Program-made: the position numbers and the translations under genes
NCBI GenBank assembly: GCA_030849065.1
Contig: JASAON010001631.1
Location: forward strand, 62,001-126,000
Direction: 5' to 3'
Length of the DNA: 64,000 bases
Origin: Jaenimonas drosophilae
Taxonomy: Eukaryota > Euglenozoa > Kinetoplastea > Trypanosomatida > Trypanosomatidae
The notes under the pieces: model-generated
Database searches by the model: none
Told to the model about the DNA's origin: nothing
The model's input: the letters and a program-made list of their open reading frames with translations, nothing else
Shown here: piece by piece, positions 29,352-39,180 of the stretch
Numbering within the stretch: position 1 is the stretch's first letter
How the letters are laid out: every line of letters starts with the position of its first letter

Positions 29352-30670
29352 TGTGATGAGCAGTTGGTAGTACATCGTGCCTGAGGTTAGCTGATGTGAA
29401 TCAGCCGATTGCAGCATTACGTCTAGCCTATCATCATCATCATCATCTCCCCTCCTGGTTCCACCTTGTTGGTATGTGTCTTGAGGGAAGAACAATGTCG
29501 TGTTTCACATGTGTGTTCGCTGCAGTTCATACCCTATACGTCATATTACGGCGACCACCACAACGAAGGCGTTGATTCGCGGTTTTTGTGATTTCTGGTT
29601 TGAGAACCGACTCAGTTCTTCATCAATTTCCTGATCTCATGTTGGGCCGGTGGTGTTGGGTGTATATCAAATCTGTGATGCGTGCGTACACCGTCGGGGA
29701 AGTGCGGTGGTAGCAACGGCGGCAGAAAAGCTGTTGGTGGTATTCAATCAAGTCCTTGAACTGTCTCTCTCTTGTGTGTCATGATGTCTTCTTGCTGACT
29801 TTCTATGCTATGTGCCGCATACTCCGTGCGTGCATGTGGCGAGCATGGTTGAGGTGGGTTGTGAGCATGAGAGAGACATAGGGTGGCCATCTCCCGCCAC
29901 CCTCCACGTAACGGCACTCTACATCGTCGGCCTCAACTGAAGGTGTGGAAACACACCCTAGGTGGGACCTCCCTGTCCCCGTATCTACGCACTTCCTTCT
30001 GTCGTGTGCTCGATAAGTGAGGCATGACGCCTGTTTGTTTTGTTTTATGTTTGTTCGTTCTTTGATTTTGATGGGAGGAGTGGGGCGGAGTTGACTCAAA
30101 CCCATTCCGTTAAAAAAAAGAAAAACAGCCGTAGTTCATTTGTTGCTGATGCTGCCTATGGGGGGGGTTACCTCCTACGCTGTTCATGTGCTTGGCTCCT
30201 CCAGGAGGGCTGGGGTTCGTATGGGAGCGGGAGATTTGTTTCCGGTGGCACAGCACGTGAGATAAAGGAAGCGATATTGTTGGGTGTTTCCTGTGGAGGA
30301 CATGTAAACTGGCACCTTATTAGTCTTTCCTGGTTGGGTCATCTGTACTCCAAAGGGGAGGTGTTGCGCTAGTTGCATGGGAAAGTACGTGAGGGAGGTG
30401 TTTCTCCCTCCTCCTTCTGTTGCTTTATGCTGCAGAGCTGTACTCTCCACTTGTCATCCAATGTGTCGGTAAATAGTAGGGGTAATGCGGCATGATATAT
30501 AGAAGCAATGCATGGCCTGTTGACCGCACCTCAGGCCTCTGGCGGTAAGCTTTGAAAGTGCCACGTGTCTCATCTAAGCATGAGGTTCAATATGTTCTCC
30601 ATTCTCTTTTGAATAAACAGTTGATTGTAGCTAGGATTCGTGTTTCTCTGGGAACACGAGTTGGCCACCA
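29352..30670 (+). other. 1.3-kb gene-free stretch
   Basis: No coding region is supported on either strand. An ATC microsatellite lies at 29430-29448 and a run of 8 G at 30160-30167. Unlike most gaps here, there is no single strong pyrimidine tract close to the next ATG. The ATG at 30671 directly follows an AG-poor leader. Confidence 0.5.
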
Positions 30671-31447
30671 ATGAATGATGGCCCCCTAACTGAAGACGAC
30701 GAGTATCATGTGTGGAGTGAGAAGATGTCAATTTTGTTGTCCAAGGATTTTCGAATTGCATCTTCACAGCAGGAGGACTTGTGTGTTGCCAATCGATACG
30801 AACGTCGCTACGATCGCAGTTGGGTTAGCAACAACTACTGGATGAAGGACGAGGAAACCAATGTGGTGGATGCTGGCGCCACTCACCGAACCAACACAAA
30901 GGCGGAAAAGAGCCGCTACGCGGATGCCGAGCGCTTCCCTCCCTGTTTTTACGCAGCACTTCTTAGGTGTACAGAGAATGGACAGCAGGCTGGCACCTGT
31001 CCTTCCAACTACTATCCTTGTGGTCGTCATCCGTGGCAGCGCCCGCCAAAGTCGACGATAGTCTCCACAGGCCCACGCAACCATCAGCTCACAACACGCA
31101 ACGACCCCATGGAGTACGCCGAAGTTTTCAGCTCCATTTCTCAGCAGTTCGAGCTGGAGAGTGAGGATGTGGCCATGGAGCGTGTGGCTGCAGCCCTCCG
31201 AAGATCCATTCACGTGTCTTCCTCGTCCCCTGAGGAAAAACAGGGGGCCCCTACGGTATCTGCCGCCACCTTTTACGGTGATGCTCGCATTGAAGCTCTG
31301 CAGGCACAAATTCACAGTGAGCTGACTGAGTTACTGCTGGAGGTGCGGCACAGGAATGCAGCCGCTGATGCACTCCGCTCCTGTGCCGCCAAAACCCGCT
31401 TTCTTCAGTCAAATATCGCCATTGAGGGTCCCTCTGGGTCTGGGTGA
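30671..31447 (+). CDS. Protein of unknown function with Cys cluster
   Basis: A 258-residue protein I cannot assign. The N-terminal half is polar, with many Tyr, Arg and Asp. A cysteine-rich segment (FYAALLRCTENGQQAGTCPS followed by NYYPC) occurs near residues 92-118; its spacing is loosely like a small Cys-paired helix motif but it is not a clean CX9C. Residues about 140-180 and 205-245 look helical, the last with coiled-coil character (ALQAQIHSELTELLLEVRHR). Codon use is gene-like. An intraflagellar or cytoskeletal role would be a guess. Confidence 0.65.
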   Translation: MNDGPLTEDDEYHVWSEKMSILLSKDFRIASSQQEDLCVANRYERRYDRSWVSNNYWMKDEETNVVDAGATHRTNTKAEKSRYADAERFPPCFYAALLRCTENGQQAGTCPSNYYPCGRHPWQRPPKSTIVSTGPRNHQLTTRNDPMEYAEVFSSISQQFELESEDVAMERVAAALRRSIHVSSSSPEEKQGAPTVSAATFYGDARIEALQAQIHSELTELLLEVRHRNAAADALRSCAAKTRFLQSNIAIEGPSGSG

Positions 31448-31654
31448 TGGTACGTGCACAACCATTCTGCTACTGTACTAATCTTAGGCTCCCAGCCAGT
31501 TGAGTTGGAGGTGCGAGGTGTCTTGGTTACATGGTGCACTTGGGTTGTGCATGCTAACGTTCCTTCTCATTTGTGTCCTGCTGGGTAGATTATAGCTGAT
31601 CTTCATAAAGTTCTATAGGACATTTGACTCAAGTAACAAGGAAAAACCGAGCTC

Positions 31655-32023
31655 ATGACCCGTCATCTTAATCGGCAGAAACAGACCTGCAACATAGACC
31701 TCTTCGCACTTCCTGATTGCTCACTCATTAAGTGCGAAGACGATGGGTGGGAAATTTTTGTAACCATTAAGATACTGAAAATGATCAAGAACAAGGAGTG
31801 CAAACACACACCAATTTGCCGGCATTTCATGGAGAACTTGTGTGGAAGAGGAATTTGCCGCTTTCGTCATCCACTCTTTACTGTGTGGGGTAGGGTAAGT
31901 AGCGTCACTAACGAATACATGTGCAGTTTGATGCTGGTAGCGCAGCAACACGGAAGTGACTGGGATGTCCTCTTTCAATCGGATACGTGGAATGATGAGG
32001 AGGAATTGTGTGGAAGCGAGTAG
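31655..32023 (+). CDS. Small CCCH zinc-finger protein
   Basis: A 122-residue protein with one CCCH finger: C-x7-C-x4-C-x3-H within CRHFMENLCGRGICRFRHP. Such fingers usually bind single-stranded RNA, and in kinetoplastids small CCCH proteins are prominent post-transcriptional regulators. The preceding segment (WEIFVTIKILKMIKNKECKH) is helical/basic. The C-terminal 45 residues are acidic (SDTWNDEEELCGSE end). No RNA target can be inferred. The leader is short and rich in A; no strong pyrimidine tract is visible directly upstream, so the acceptor may lie near 31560-31590. Confidence 0.7.
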   Translation: MTRHLNRQKQTCNIDLFALPDCSLIKCEDDGWEIFVTIKILKMIKNKECKHTPICRHFMENLCGRGICRFRHPLFTVWGRVSSVTNEYMCSLMLVAQQHGSDWDVLFQSDTWNDEEELCGSE

Positions 32024-32509
32024 TTGTTCATGTGAGGACGATGCTATTATTTAAAAAAAAAATTGTTTTCGTGGTTCTGTGATCACCTCTGAGATGAAGT
32101 GTACGTGCCCCTCCTCAGTGTGTAGTGAGTCACTTATTCGTCGCAGAAACGCATGTTATATATATTATGGGTTTTGTTTTGTTTAAAGATATGGCTGCGT
32201 GGCTGTTGCGAGTGAGATCGACTGGAGATTTGTAGTCGAGATGAGCCTATTGCTGCCTAATTTATTATCAGTTGAACAACGTTGTGTTTTTTGGGGTAGG
32301 TTTCTTGTATTTGGCAGTCTTTGACTGACATGTGATTTGTGGTTGAAGTACAAAATGTATGCGTGTTTGACTCTCTTTTTTTTCTCTCGTGAAGTGAAAG
32401 CCTCATCTTAGTTACTAGTGGCACTCATTTGGCCGTTGATCAGCACGCGTCACACCTGTGTATACAGATACGTTTTTGCACAAGCAGTGTCACGGAAGGG
32501 TGTGGAAAC
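32024..32509 (+). other. Intergenic region upstream of SmF
   Basis: No gene. A C/T tract at 32368-32390 is followed by AG at 32393-32394. No ATG occurs between this AG and 32510, which supports the chosen SmF start. Confidence 0.6.
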
Positions 32510-32728
32510 ATGGAAACAGACATTCCCGCAGCGTTCCTTTGTAGTTTGGTTGGTCGTCGAGTGCATGTCAAGAGCAAATGGGGTCCCGTGTACATTGGAA
32601 CCTTAGTAAGCTGTGATTCATTCATGAACCTGCAACTTCGTGATACCATGGAGAGGGCCCGAGAGGACACCGAGCTAGGAGAGATGCTCTTCCGAAATAA
32701 CAACATTCTCTACATTCGTGAACTATAG
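32510..32728 (+). CDS. SmF: Spliceosomal Sm protein F
   Basis: A 72-residue Sm-fold protein, the normal size for trypanosome SmF. Sm1 is [25 protein letters not shown], containing the K-W-G turn typical of SmF and the D-x-x-M-N RNA-binding loop (DSFMN). Sm2 is [12 protein letters not shown], with the R-x-N-N-x-x-Y-I pattern. SmF is part of the heptameric Sm ring on U snRNAs, needed here for trans-splicing. LSm6 is the nearest alternative but usually has a different loop 2 and lacks the KWG. The open frame extends 27 codons upstream, but 32510 is the only ATG in the leader after the acceptor. Confidence 0.88.
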   Translation: METDIPAAFLCSLVGRRVHVKSKWGPVYIGTLVSCDSFMNLQLRDTMERAREDTELGEMLFRNNNILYIREL

Positions 32729-33226
32729 TCCACTACCGCAGCACAGCCAAGTGTGCAGATGAGGATGGCGTTGCGTTTACGTGCGGTCACTTGGTAATAC
32801 CCGCCCGGCTCCTGCACTTCACGCGGAGAACGTTAATTTTTGATGGTAATGGTGATAGAGGCCCATCCAGATGCACTTTCATGCCAGTGCAACGCTCGCG
32901 GTGATGGAGCGAGACAATCTGTACTTCACACCTTTGGGCAAACGGTTCCTTTGACTGAGCCAGGCGTTTTCGAGCGCTCAGCGGTGAGGGATATGCACTT
33001 GGCATGTGCATTGTGGTGGCGTTGGGACGACCGCGCCATGTGGTGATCGTTGTCACGGAGAATGGCTTTTCTCCTCCTCCCCCTCCCCTAATACACATCT
33101 TCAAGGGGAAGTGTGCATGCATGAGTTGTTGCAGGTTTGCCAGCCAATAATTTTATCTCCTTTTTTTTCTTGCACCAACTTGTAGTGAAGAGTTCCCTTT
33201 TGCTTGATTTGCACACATTCATTTCC
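32729..33226 (+). other. Intergenic region upstream of p23
   Basis: No gene supported. The T/C tract at 33151-33180 with AG at 33184-33185 is the likely acceptor for p23. Confidence 0.55.
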
Positions 33227-33823
33227 ATGGCGCATCTTCCTATCAAGTGGGCTGAGCGTGATGATCGCCTCTTCATTACCGTGGAGGCCAGCAATGCCAC
33301 CGATGTGGAGGTGAAGTTCACTGAGAAGACCGTCAGCATCACGGGCAAGGGCATCACTGCCAAGAGCTCCGAGGCTCATGCGCTCAGCGACACCCTTGAG
33401 CTCCTCAAGGAGATTGACGCCGCTGCCTCCACCTTCAAGGTCTTGGGTGTGTCCATTCAAATCTGCGCCATCAAGAAGGAGAAGGGCTACTGGAACCGTT
33501 TGGTGGACCAGCCCGCCCGCGCAACGAAGCAGTGGCTCTCTGCCGACTGGAACTTGTGGAAGGATGAGGACGATGAGGAGGAGAAGGCCGCAGCCGATGG
33601 CTTCGGTGGCTACGGTGATATGTCCTCGATGCTCGGCGGCATGGGAGGTATGGGAGGTATGGGAGGCATGGGAGGCATGGGTGGCATGGGTGGCATGGAT
33701 ATGGCCTCTATGCTCGGAGGAATGGGCGGTATGGGAGGCATGGCTGAGGGTGACTCCGATGACGAGGACTACGGCGAAGAGGAAGGTGAGGAGGCGGCCC
33801 CACTGGACGACTTGGCGGCGTAA
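33227..33823 (+). CDS. HSP90 co-chaperone p23/Sba1
   Basis: A 198-residue p23-type protein. Residues 1-105 are a CS domain (PIKWAERDDRLFITVEASNA at the start). The end of the domain has the p23 signature: KEKGYWNRLVDQPARATKQW followed by LSADWNLWKDEDDEEE, corresponding to the WPRLTKEK...W...DFNKWKDEDD region of animal p23 that contacts HSP90. A Gly/Met-rich tail follows (GGMGGM repeats, residues about 135-172), then an acidic end. p23 stabilises the ATP-bound HSP90 dimer. Kinetoplastids have two p23-type proteins; the Gly/Met tail may tell them apart, but I cannot say which this is. Confidence 0.9.
   Translation: MAHLPIKWAERDDRLFITVEASNATDVEVKFTEKTVSITGKGITAKSSEAHALSDTLELLKEIDAAASTFKVLGVSIQICAIKKEKGYWNRLVDQPARATKQWLSADWNLWKDEDDEEEKAAADGFGGYGDMSSMLGGMGGMGGMGGMGGMGGMGGMDMASMLGGMGGMGGMAEGDSDDEDYGEEEGEEAAPLDDLAA
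33638..33748 (+). repeat. GGM-coding repeat in p23
   Basis: A run of GGA/GGC-GGT/GGC-ATG codons gives about nine GGM units, interrupted once by DMASML. Confidence 0.75.
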
Positions 33824-34429
33824 CCACGAACGCTCAATCCCGGCCATATTCATGCTATTGCCGCTGTGTTTTCAGGGGGGATGAAACTCATCGTCCACGC
33901 GCGCACACACACAAACAATCACACCGCGGCGCCAGCTCCACCACAGACCTTCCGAGATCCTTCGCAGCTGTGGCAATGAAGGCGTCCATCGATTTCGTAA
34001 ACTCAGTCCCCCCCCCCAAAGTCCTTCCGTCTTGGCCTCCCGCACCACCCTGCACACACACACTCCAGACTTCATCAAGTGTGTGTGTGAGGGAGGCATA
34101 GACTAGGGGGTGAGGACAAAAGACCCCTATTTGGTAACGTAAATTTTTCATCATAGCCTGTTGTACTCTCCATGATTGGAGATGGCAATCAGTGGACGCA
34201 CAATGAGCCCAACGCAATGGAAACACTGTGTCGCTTCCGTCTGCCCATTGTGTGCGCCACAGAAGTGTGTGACCTTTTTTATGTATGTGTGCACCTCCTG
34301 TTTCCTTTTTCAATCTTGGGGTTTGTGATTCTTTTTTTTACAGTAGGGGTTATTTTGCAATCCCTGTCAAGCTACTTCCACAAGATTCCGCACTCTACAC
34401 CGCGTGTGTACGCCGACGGAGTTGTGACC
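33824..34429 (+). other. Intergenic region with C10 tract
   Basis: No gene. A run of 10 C lies at 34008-34017. The acceptor of the next gene is a T8 tract with CAG at 34341-34343. The leader to 34429 has no ATG. Confidence 0.55.
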
Positions 34430-34897
34430 ATGGCTGAGCCCTCCAACCCAGATCGTGAAGTTATGGATCGTTTTGACGCCTTCTTTGGTCGTGGAGAACA
34501 TACAGAACGAATCAGTAACTTTATGGAGGAGCAACGGGACAAGATTCAGGAAGTTGTGGCGGCAGAAGAGATCTCCACCGATTCGCATGAGGGCATCGTT
34601 GCCTTTGACTTGTATCGACGTTTTTCAGTGCTGATCGAGGACATCGTCTCAGGATTTGTGGAGGAGGAAGCCAAGGACGGTCGCACGACGGACCTGCAAA
34701 CACTGGGTGAGTTGGTGCTGGAGGAGTGGTCTACCCCGGAAGGCCAAATACGGTTTCTGTGTACCGCCTACGTGGTCGCTGCCATTGACTTTGAATCGTT
34801 CGTTGAGCTCATTGAAGAGGTTTGTGATGTGGAGGCCTTCTCCGTTGAAAATGATGACGGTTGTGAGAATGTGGTGGCGCCGACTCAGTCATCCTAG
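34430..34897 (+). CDS. BART-domain (ARL2-binding-like) protein
   Basis: A 155-residue acidic helical protein. The order of segments resembles the BART fold shared by ARL2BP/BART and CFAP36: an F-x-x-F start (DRFDAFFGRG), a helix with E-x-x-x-D-x-I, then an amphipathic FDLYRRFSVLIEDIVSGFVE helix and a final AAIDFESFVELIEEVCD helix that matches the 'DFxxFxxxxxx' end of BART. BART proteins bind the GTP form of ARL2 or ARL3, with roles in cilia and mitochondria. The assignment rests on pattern by eye and could be wrong. The start is the first ATG after the acceptor; the longer upstream frame contains the T tract. Confidence 0.55.
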   Translation: MAEPSNPDREVMDRFDAFFGRGEHTERISNFMEEQRDKIQEVVAAEEISTDSHEGIVAFDLYRRFSVLIEDIVSGFVEEEAKDGRTTDLQTLGELVLEEWSTPEGQIRFLCTAYVVAAIDFESFVELIEEVCDVEAFSVENDDGCENVVAPTQSS

Positions 34898-35071
34898 CTT
34901 GCTCTTTATGGCAGACTATGTGGCCCTCCCGCTGATTCCGCAAATCGAAGCATCGAGCAGTGTTTGGTATAGGCGTGGAACGAGAACTCCGACTTCGACT
35001 TCTGTGTGTATCTTGTTCATACCACTCTTCATCTTTTTTTTTCGTTTTTGTAGCTGGTTTGATAGCGGCAG

Positions 35072-38000
35072 ATGGGACGCCATCGACGAAGTGGCCGAAG
35101 GCGCAACAAAGCATCAAGCTCTGAAGCGGATTCCTCTGGTGATGGATACAGCTCTAGCAGCAAGTACTACCTGTCTTCATATGGAAGCAGTAGCAAAAAT
35201 GAATCAGGTTCATCTGGAACAGGTAGCTCGGGGGTAGAAGCCTACTCACAGGACAGCAGCGGAAGTGGTGTGTCATCCTCCTCGGAGGAACCCTACTACT
35301 CTTACTCCTACGATGATGAAAGTGGTGAAAATAGCTACTCTCGTCCAACAGATTCTTCATCTGAGCATGGCTCCAACTATGCCTACTCAACCGATGAGTA
35401 CAGCTACTACACCAACACAAACTCGTACGAGTACTACACCACTTCTGGCAAGTACACCTACAGCAGTTACGACACGGGTTCCAATCCGACTGAGGGTGGT
35501 TCAACAAGTGTGAATCATGCTGAAGTAATGGAGGATTCAGCAGTGCCACCCGTACAGCTTAGTAGTAGGGCGGTGCGTGAGGTGCGCTTCAAAAGCTTGC
35601 CATGCTTTGCACCCATTGTCCAGCAACACAACTACCGCAAGACAGACGTCAAGCGAATTGCCGAGACAAGCACACTCACCTTTGATGCGGTGAAGTCGTG
35701 TGTGGCACGGCTGCGATTCATCAGCTCCTCAGCGCTCGGACGTTTGGAATTGCCCGAGTCTTTGCGAGACTCCATTCGCACAACAGGGGCAGTTCAGCCC
35801 CTGCACCCACCCAAGCGCCGACGGCGTGGAGATACCGCCGTGGAAGAGGACCGCAACCTTCCAGTGTTGCCCATCACCGTCATGCAGGACTTCTACGCGA
35901 GTATGGTGGGTTTTGAGACGTTGATGTTGGCGATTTCCGTGTCCCTCTGGGGAACCGTCCTCTACTACAATGATTTGGTTCAATCCGCATGCTGGTACTT
36001 TAATCGTCACGAGCAAAAACGTGGTCCTCGTGAGCACAAGGGTCATGTGCGTACCACATTTCAGTCCTTGGTCCGGTGGCTCAACGCACTTGGGGTGGAT
36101 GTCCTTGCCATCTCCTCCGACCGACGCGCGGCTTCGTCGTTTTGTTCGAAGCGTCGCGAGGTGATGAAGGGGGTGATGGCGGAGGATCTGGACGCCGATG
36201 ACCAGGCTCCTCCATCCGCTACTGCCCCGCAGCCGATTCCGATACTCCTCTCCTCACCCACCTTACCCATCTCCACTGGCTCTGCGATTCCGATGGAGTT
36301 GTTTGCTTCGCGTGATGCACCGAAAACTGTCGCGTGGGGCCCTCGACCCCCACTGAGGCAGAAACTCTGCCGAACGCTGATTGTGCTGGAGTATGACCCC
36401 AAGTACAATTTGTGGTGCCCTTTGACGGTGTCTCGGCCTATTCGAGAGGTGGCCGCCGCACGTCATGCTGAACAACGGCAGCAGCGGAAGAAGTTCAGAA
36501 AAGGACAACGACGTGAGCGTCGTCGCCAACTACGTGAGGCACTGGAGCAGGAAGCGCAGGAACGTACAGCTGCTAAGCTCGCTGCGTGGAAGCACAAGAA
36601 CCACTACGATAGTGATGGCTCGGACACCTCCAGTTCGGTAAGTGGTAAAGGCCTCGTCAAGGTGGCGCACTACGCCCCCGAAGACCGTCGCGGGGTGCAC
36701 TCCCTTCCTTTCGAGCACCTACGCTATCCTACCATTGTGCAGGAAAGCTTTGGCATCCGAAACATCTTTTCGGAAAGCGTGCATCCCATTCTGGGCCGCA
36801 CACGCTTTCGTTTGCTGGTCGTCTTCCCACTAGGCATCCTCGCCACCATTTTTGGCATAGCCCTACTCATTCTCTATGTTTCCACCATTGAGACCTGCTT
36901 CTACAACTCTGCAGAGGAGAAGTGCGTGAGCCCCTCCTACACCACCTCCGCCACCAGTTCAAGCTCCCAATACCACCCGCATTGCATCTACCCCATTGAC
37001 AACCGCTTGGTGAGTACCTCGTCCTCAACCCACTTCATGTTCAATCGACCCTTGGCCTTTGGCAACATGATGATCGCGGCAATTGCGTGCGCTGCATGCT
37101 CTGCCGTGTGTACCGTTTTGGTGGTCTTCTTCGTCACTCGATTTCTCGCCGTGGGAAGTGTGCGCCCAGTTGGCTTCTACCTTCTGCAAGGGATGGAGAT
37201 CCTGCTAGCCCTCTTCTCCACGATGCAGGCGGTGTATGCCTTGATCTTTTGTGCTGAGTCCATCCATGAATACCACTGCAGCTACTTTCCCAGCTACGAG
37301 AAGGACGTGTGCCAGGCACAGCTATTGCAATGTCCTCAGCACTACTTCCGGGCCTCCCTCGGTGGCACACAATCCAACGTGACTTTGGGGCTGGCCGCCA
37401 CCTTTGTTGTCTTCTGCCTCGCCAATTTTGTGTGCGCATTCGCGCCGGTGCTGCCCAAGCGGGAAGTACGTCAAAACCTTCCAGTGGCTACCCCCGAGAC
37501 CTACACCTTCAAGCCAAGCGTCTACGCACCGGATGGTATGTCAGCCGCGGAGACGAAGCAGCTCACCAAGACGATCCGTCCAAAGCTACGCGCGCACCTT
37601 CGTCGGCAGATTCGCAATCGTGACCGCCTCCTCACGCACACCACAACCATTGGAGAGATGATGCAGGCCAACCGCGAACAGAGCATGCAGCTCATGGAGC
37701 TCTTCACAGCGAAGCGTGCGAAGCGGCGTGCCCCACGGGAGCTCGGGCGTCGTCGCACCCTTCGCTACGCCTGTGCCCCACACGGTGAGGAAGAGGAGGA
37801 CTTCATGGGCGAGCAGGGGAAGACGGCAGTGGTGCTTTCACAGGAGATGACGCTTCAGCTGGAAGACATGGCCTCCAAGGTGCGGCAACGGGCTGCTGAA
37901 CATGAGTCCAAGGCCAATGAGCTGCACATTGGCACGGGCTTCAGCCTGGATGGAAGTCTTCGAACTCGAGGACGACGGCAGGACTCGACCACCCGCGGTG

Positions 38001-38428
38001 CCAAGTCCCCCAAAGTTACCATTGTGGCGCAACCTGCCTTCGTTGCTCCACCAGCCGCTTCATCACGGCGGGCAAGTCTCACGAGCAGCGTGCTGTTGGA
38101 TGGAATTGTTGCCGTAGGCAGCCATCCAGGCTCACTACGTGCCTCCCTAGTGACGGTTGGGCCAGAAATGGGCGAGAGCCTCGCTGCTGTGGAGGAGAGT
38201 AGCACCGCCTTTGCGCGGCGGCACTCCACGCTGGTGTTTGGGGGTGCCTCCGCTACCAGTCGGTCAGCAAACCCGTTTCGTGGCTCCATGACCTCACGCC
38301 CGGCCTCTTATCTCACCTACCGCCCATCAACCCTCACGAAGGAGGAGATCCATCTCAATGACATTGCCGACTCAGTGCGAAAGCGTCTATCCAAGGATAC
38401 AAAGCCCCCACCAGACCCAGAGGTCTAA
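35072..38428 (+). CDS. Large Ser/Tyr-rich multi-pass membrane protein, unknown
   Basis: An 1118-residue protein. Residues 1-165 are low-complexity (Ser, Tyr, Gly, Asp, Glu) after a basic start (MGRHRRSGRRRNK). A first hydrophobic segment lies at about 278-300. A charged cytosolic-like block follows, with a coiled-coil-prone stretch rich in Arg/Glu/Gln (about 470-515). Four close transmembrane helices follow at about 580-606, 666-695, 701-729 and 770-795. The loop between the first two of these and the loop before the last contain several Cys and look extracellular. The last 320 residues are polar and basic. The four-helix topology with Cys-rich loops recalls tetraspan proteins, but there is no CCG tetraspanin motif. 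Function unknown; cell-surface or flagellar membrane is a guess. Confidence 0.7.
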   Translation: MGRHRRSGRRRNKASSSEADSSGDGYSSSSKYYLSSYGSSSKNESGSSGTGSSGVEAYSQDSSGSGVSSSSEEPYYSYSYDDESGENSYSRPTDSSSEHGSNYAYSTDEYSYYTNTNSYEYYTTSGKYTYSSYDTGSNPTEGGSTSVNHAEVMEDSAVPPVQLSSRAVREVRFKSLPCFAPIVQQHNYRKTDVKRIAETSTLTFDAVKSCVARLRFISSSALGRLELPESLRDSIRTTGAVQPLHPPKRRRRGDTAVEEDRNLPVLPITVMQDFYASMVGFETLMLAISVSLWGTVLYYNDLVQSACWYFNRHEQKRGPREHKGHVRTTFQSLVRWLNALGVDVLAISSDRRAASSFCSKRREVMKGVMAEDLDADDQAPPSATAPQPIPILLSSPTLPISTGSAIPMELFASRDAPKTVAWGPRPPLRQKLCRTLIVLEYDPKYNLWCPLTVSRPIREVAAARHAEQRQQRKKFRKGQRRERRRQLREALEQEAQERTAAKLAAWKHKNHYDSDGSDTSSSVSGKGLVKVAHYAPEDRRGVHSLPFEHLRYPTIVQESFGIRNIFSESVHPILGRTRFRLLVVFPLGILATIFGIALLILYVSTIETCFYNSAEEKCVSPSYTTSATSSSSQYHPHCIYPIDNRLVSTSSSTHFMFNRPLAFGNMMIAAIACAACSAVCTVLVVFFVTRFLAVGSVRPVGFYLLQGMEILLALFSTMQAVYALIFCAESIHEYHCSYFPSYEKDVCQAQLLQCPQHYFRASLGGTQSNVTLGLAATFVVFCLANFVCAFAPVLPKREVRQNLPVATPETYTFKPSVYAPDGMSAAETKQLTKTIRPKLRAHLRRQIRNRDRLLTHTTTIGEMMQANREQSMQLMELFTAKRAKRRAPRELGRRRTLRYACAPHGEEEEDFMGEQGKTAVVLSQEMTLQLEDMASKVRQRAAEHESKANELHIGTGFSLDGSLRTRGRRQDSTTRGAKSPKVTIVAQPAFVAPPAASSRRASLTSSVLLDGIVAVGSHPGSLRASLVTVGPEMGESLAAVEESSTAFARRHSTLVFGGASATSRSANPFRGSMTSRPASYLTYRPSTLTKEEIHLNDIADSVRKRLSKDTKPPPDPEV

Positions 38429-38713
38429 GGCTCATGTCCTCCAACATACACGAACACACTTCTCTAGATGCAACAATCAACGAATAGAACCACCAACCTG
38501 TTAGAGGTCATAGACATGTGCTTCCAACCTACATTCCTTTGTCCCATCTTGAGACGTTCTGTGCGTGCAACATGACAACACGAGTGCTCCACTTGGACTC
38601 TGTTGATGAAAGTGACTGCCCCTCACAACACGTTGCATCCATCTCTTCTTCATCTGCCTCTCTCTCCGTGTGTAGGTACAGCTCCTAGTCTTGTCGTGTG
38701 AAGATCTCCTACG

Positions 38714-38968
38714 ATGAGCGTGAAGGTGACTGGTGCTCACTTTGTAGCACAGTGGATGTGGGACTGTAAGGGAGACACCTGTGGAATATGCCGTCAGGCC
38801 TACGAGATGTGCTGCCCCAATTGCCACCTCCCTGGTGATGATTGCCCAATCGTCACAGGTCAGTGCACGCACACGTTCCACATCCACTGCTTCGAGCAGT
38901 GGTCAGCCCGAGAGCCTGGAACCAATGAGACCTTGTGCCCAATGTGCCGCCAGCCGTGGCAGTACTAG
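38714..38968 (+). CDS. APC11: Anaphase-promoting complex RING subunit APC11
   Basis: An 84-residue RING-H2 protein, the standard APC11 size. The W-M-W-D segment, then CGICRQAYEMCCPNC, a GDDCPIVTGQC stretch, HTFHIHCFEQW and LCPMCRQPW follow APC11 from yeast to human, including the extra Cys pair that binds a third zinc. APC11 recruits the E2 enzyme to the anaphase-promoting complex, which ubiquitinates cyclin B and securin to drive mitotic exit. The start is the ATG after a pyrimidine-rich leader. No neighbours are functionally linked. Confidence 0.95.
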   Translation: MSVKVTGAHFVAQWMWDCKGDTCGICRQAYEMCCPNCHLPGDDCPIVTGQCTHTFHIHCFEQWSAREPGTNETLCPMCRQPWQY

Positions 38969-39180
38969 AGATGGAGCAGCATTGCATGGACATCTTCATG
39001 TGGAGACATTCACAACATGGGTACCTCCCTCCAAAGTATCTTGTTCGCAATCTACACATCTTTTGACACTGCACCCACCTCTTCCACCTCTTCCTTGCAA
39101 AGGCTTTCGTTGCCCGTAGATATCGTTGGCTTCTATACATACACCCCACCTTCTACACACACTGATTAAGCAGGTTAGGT

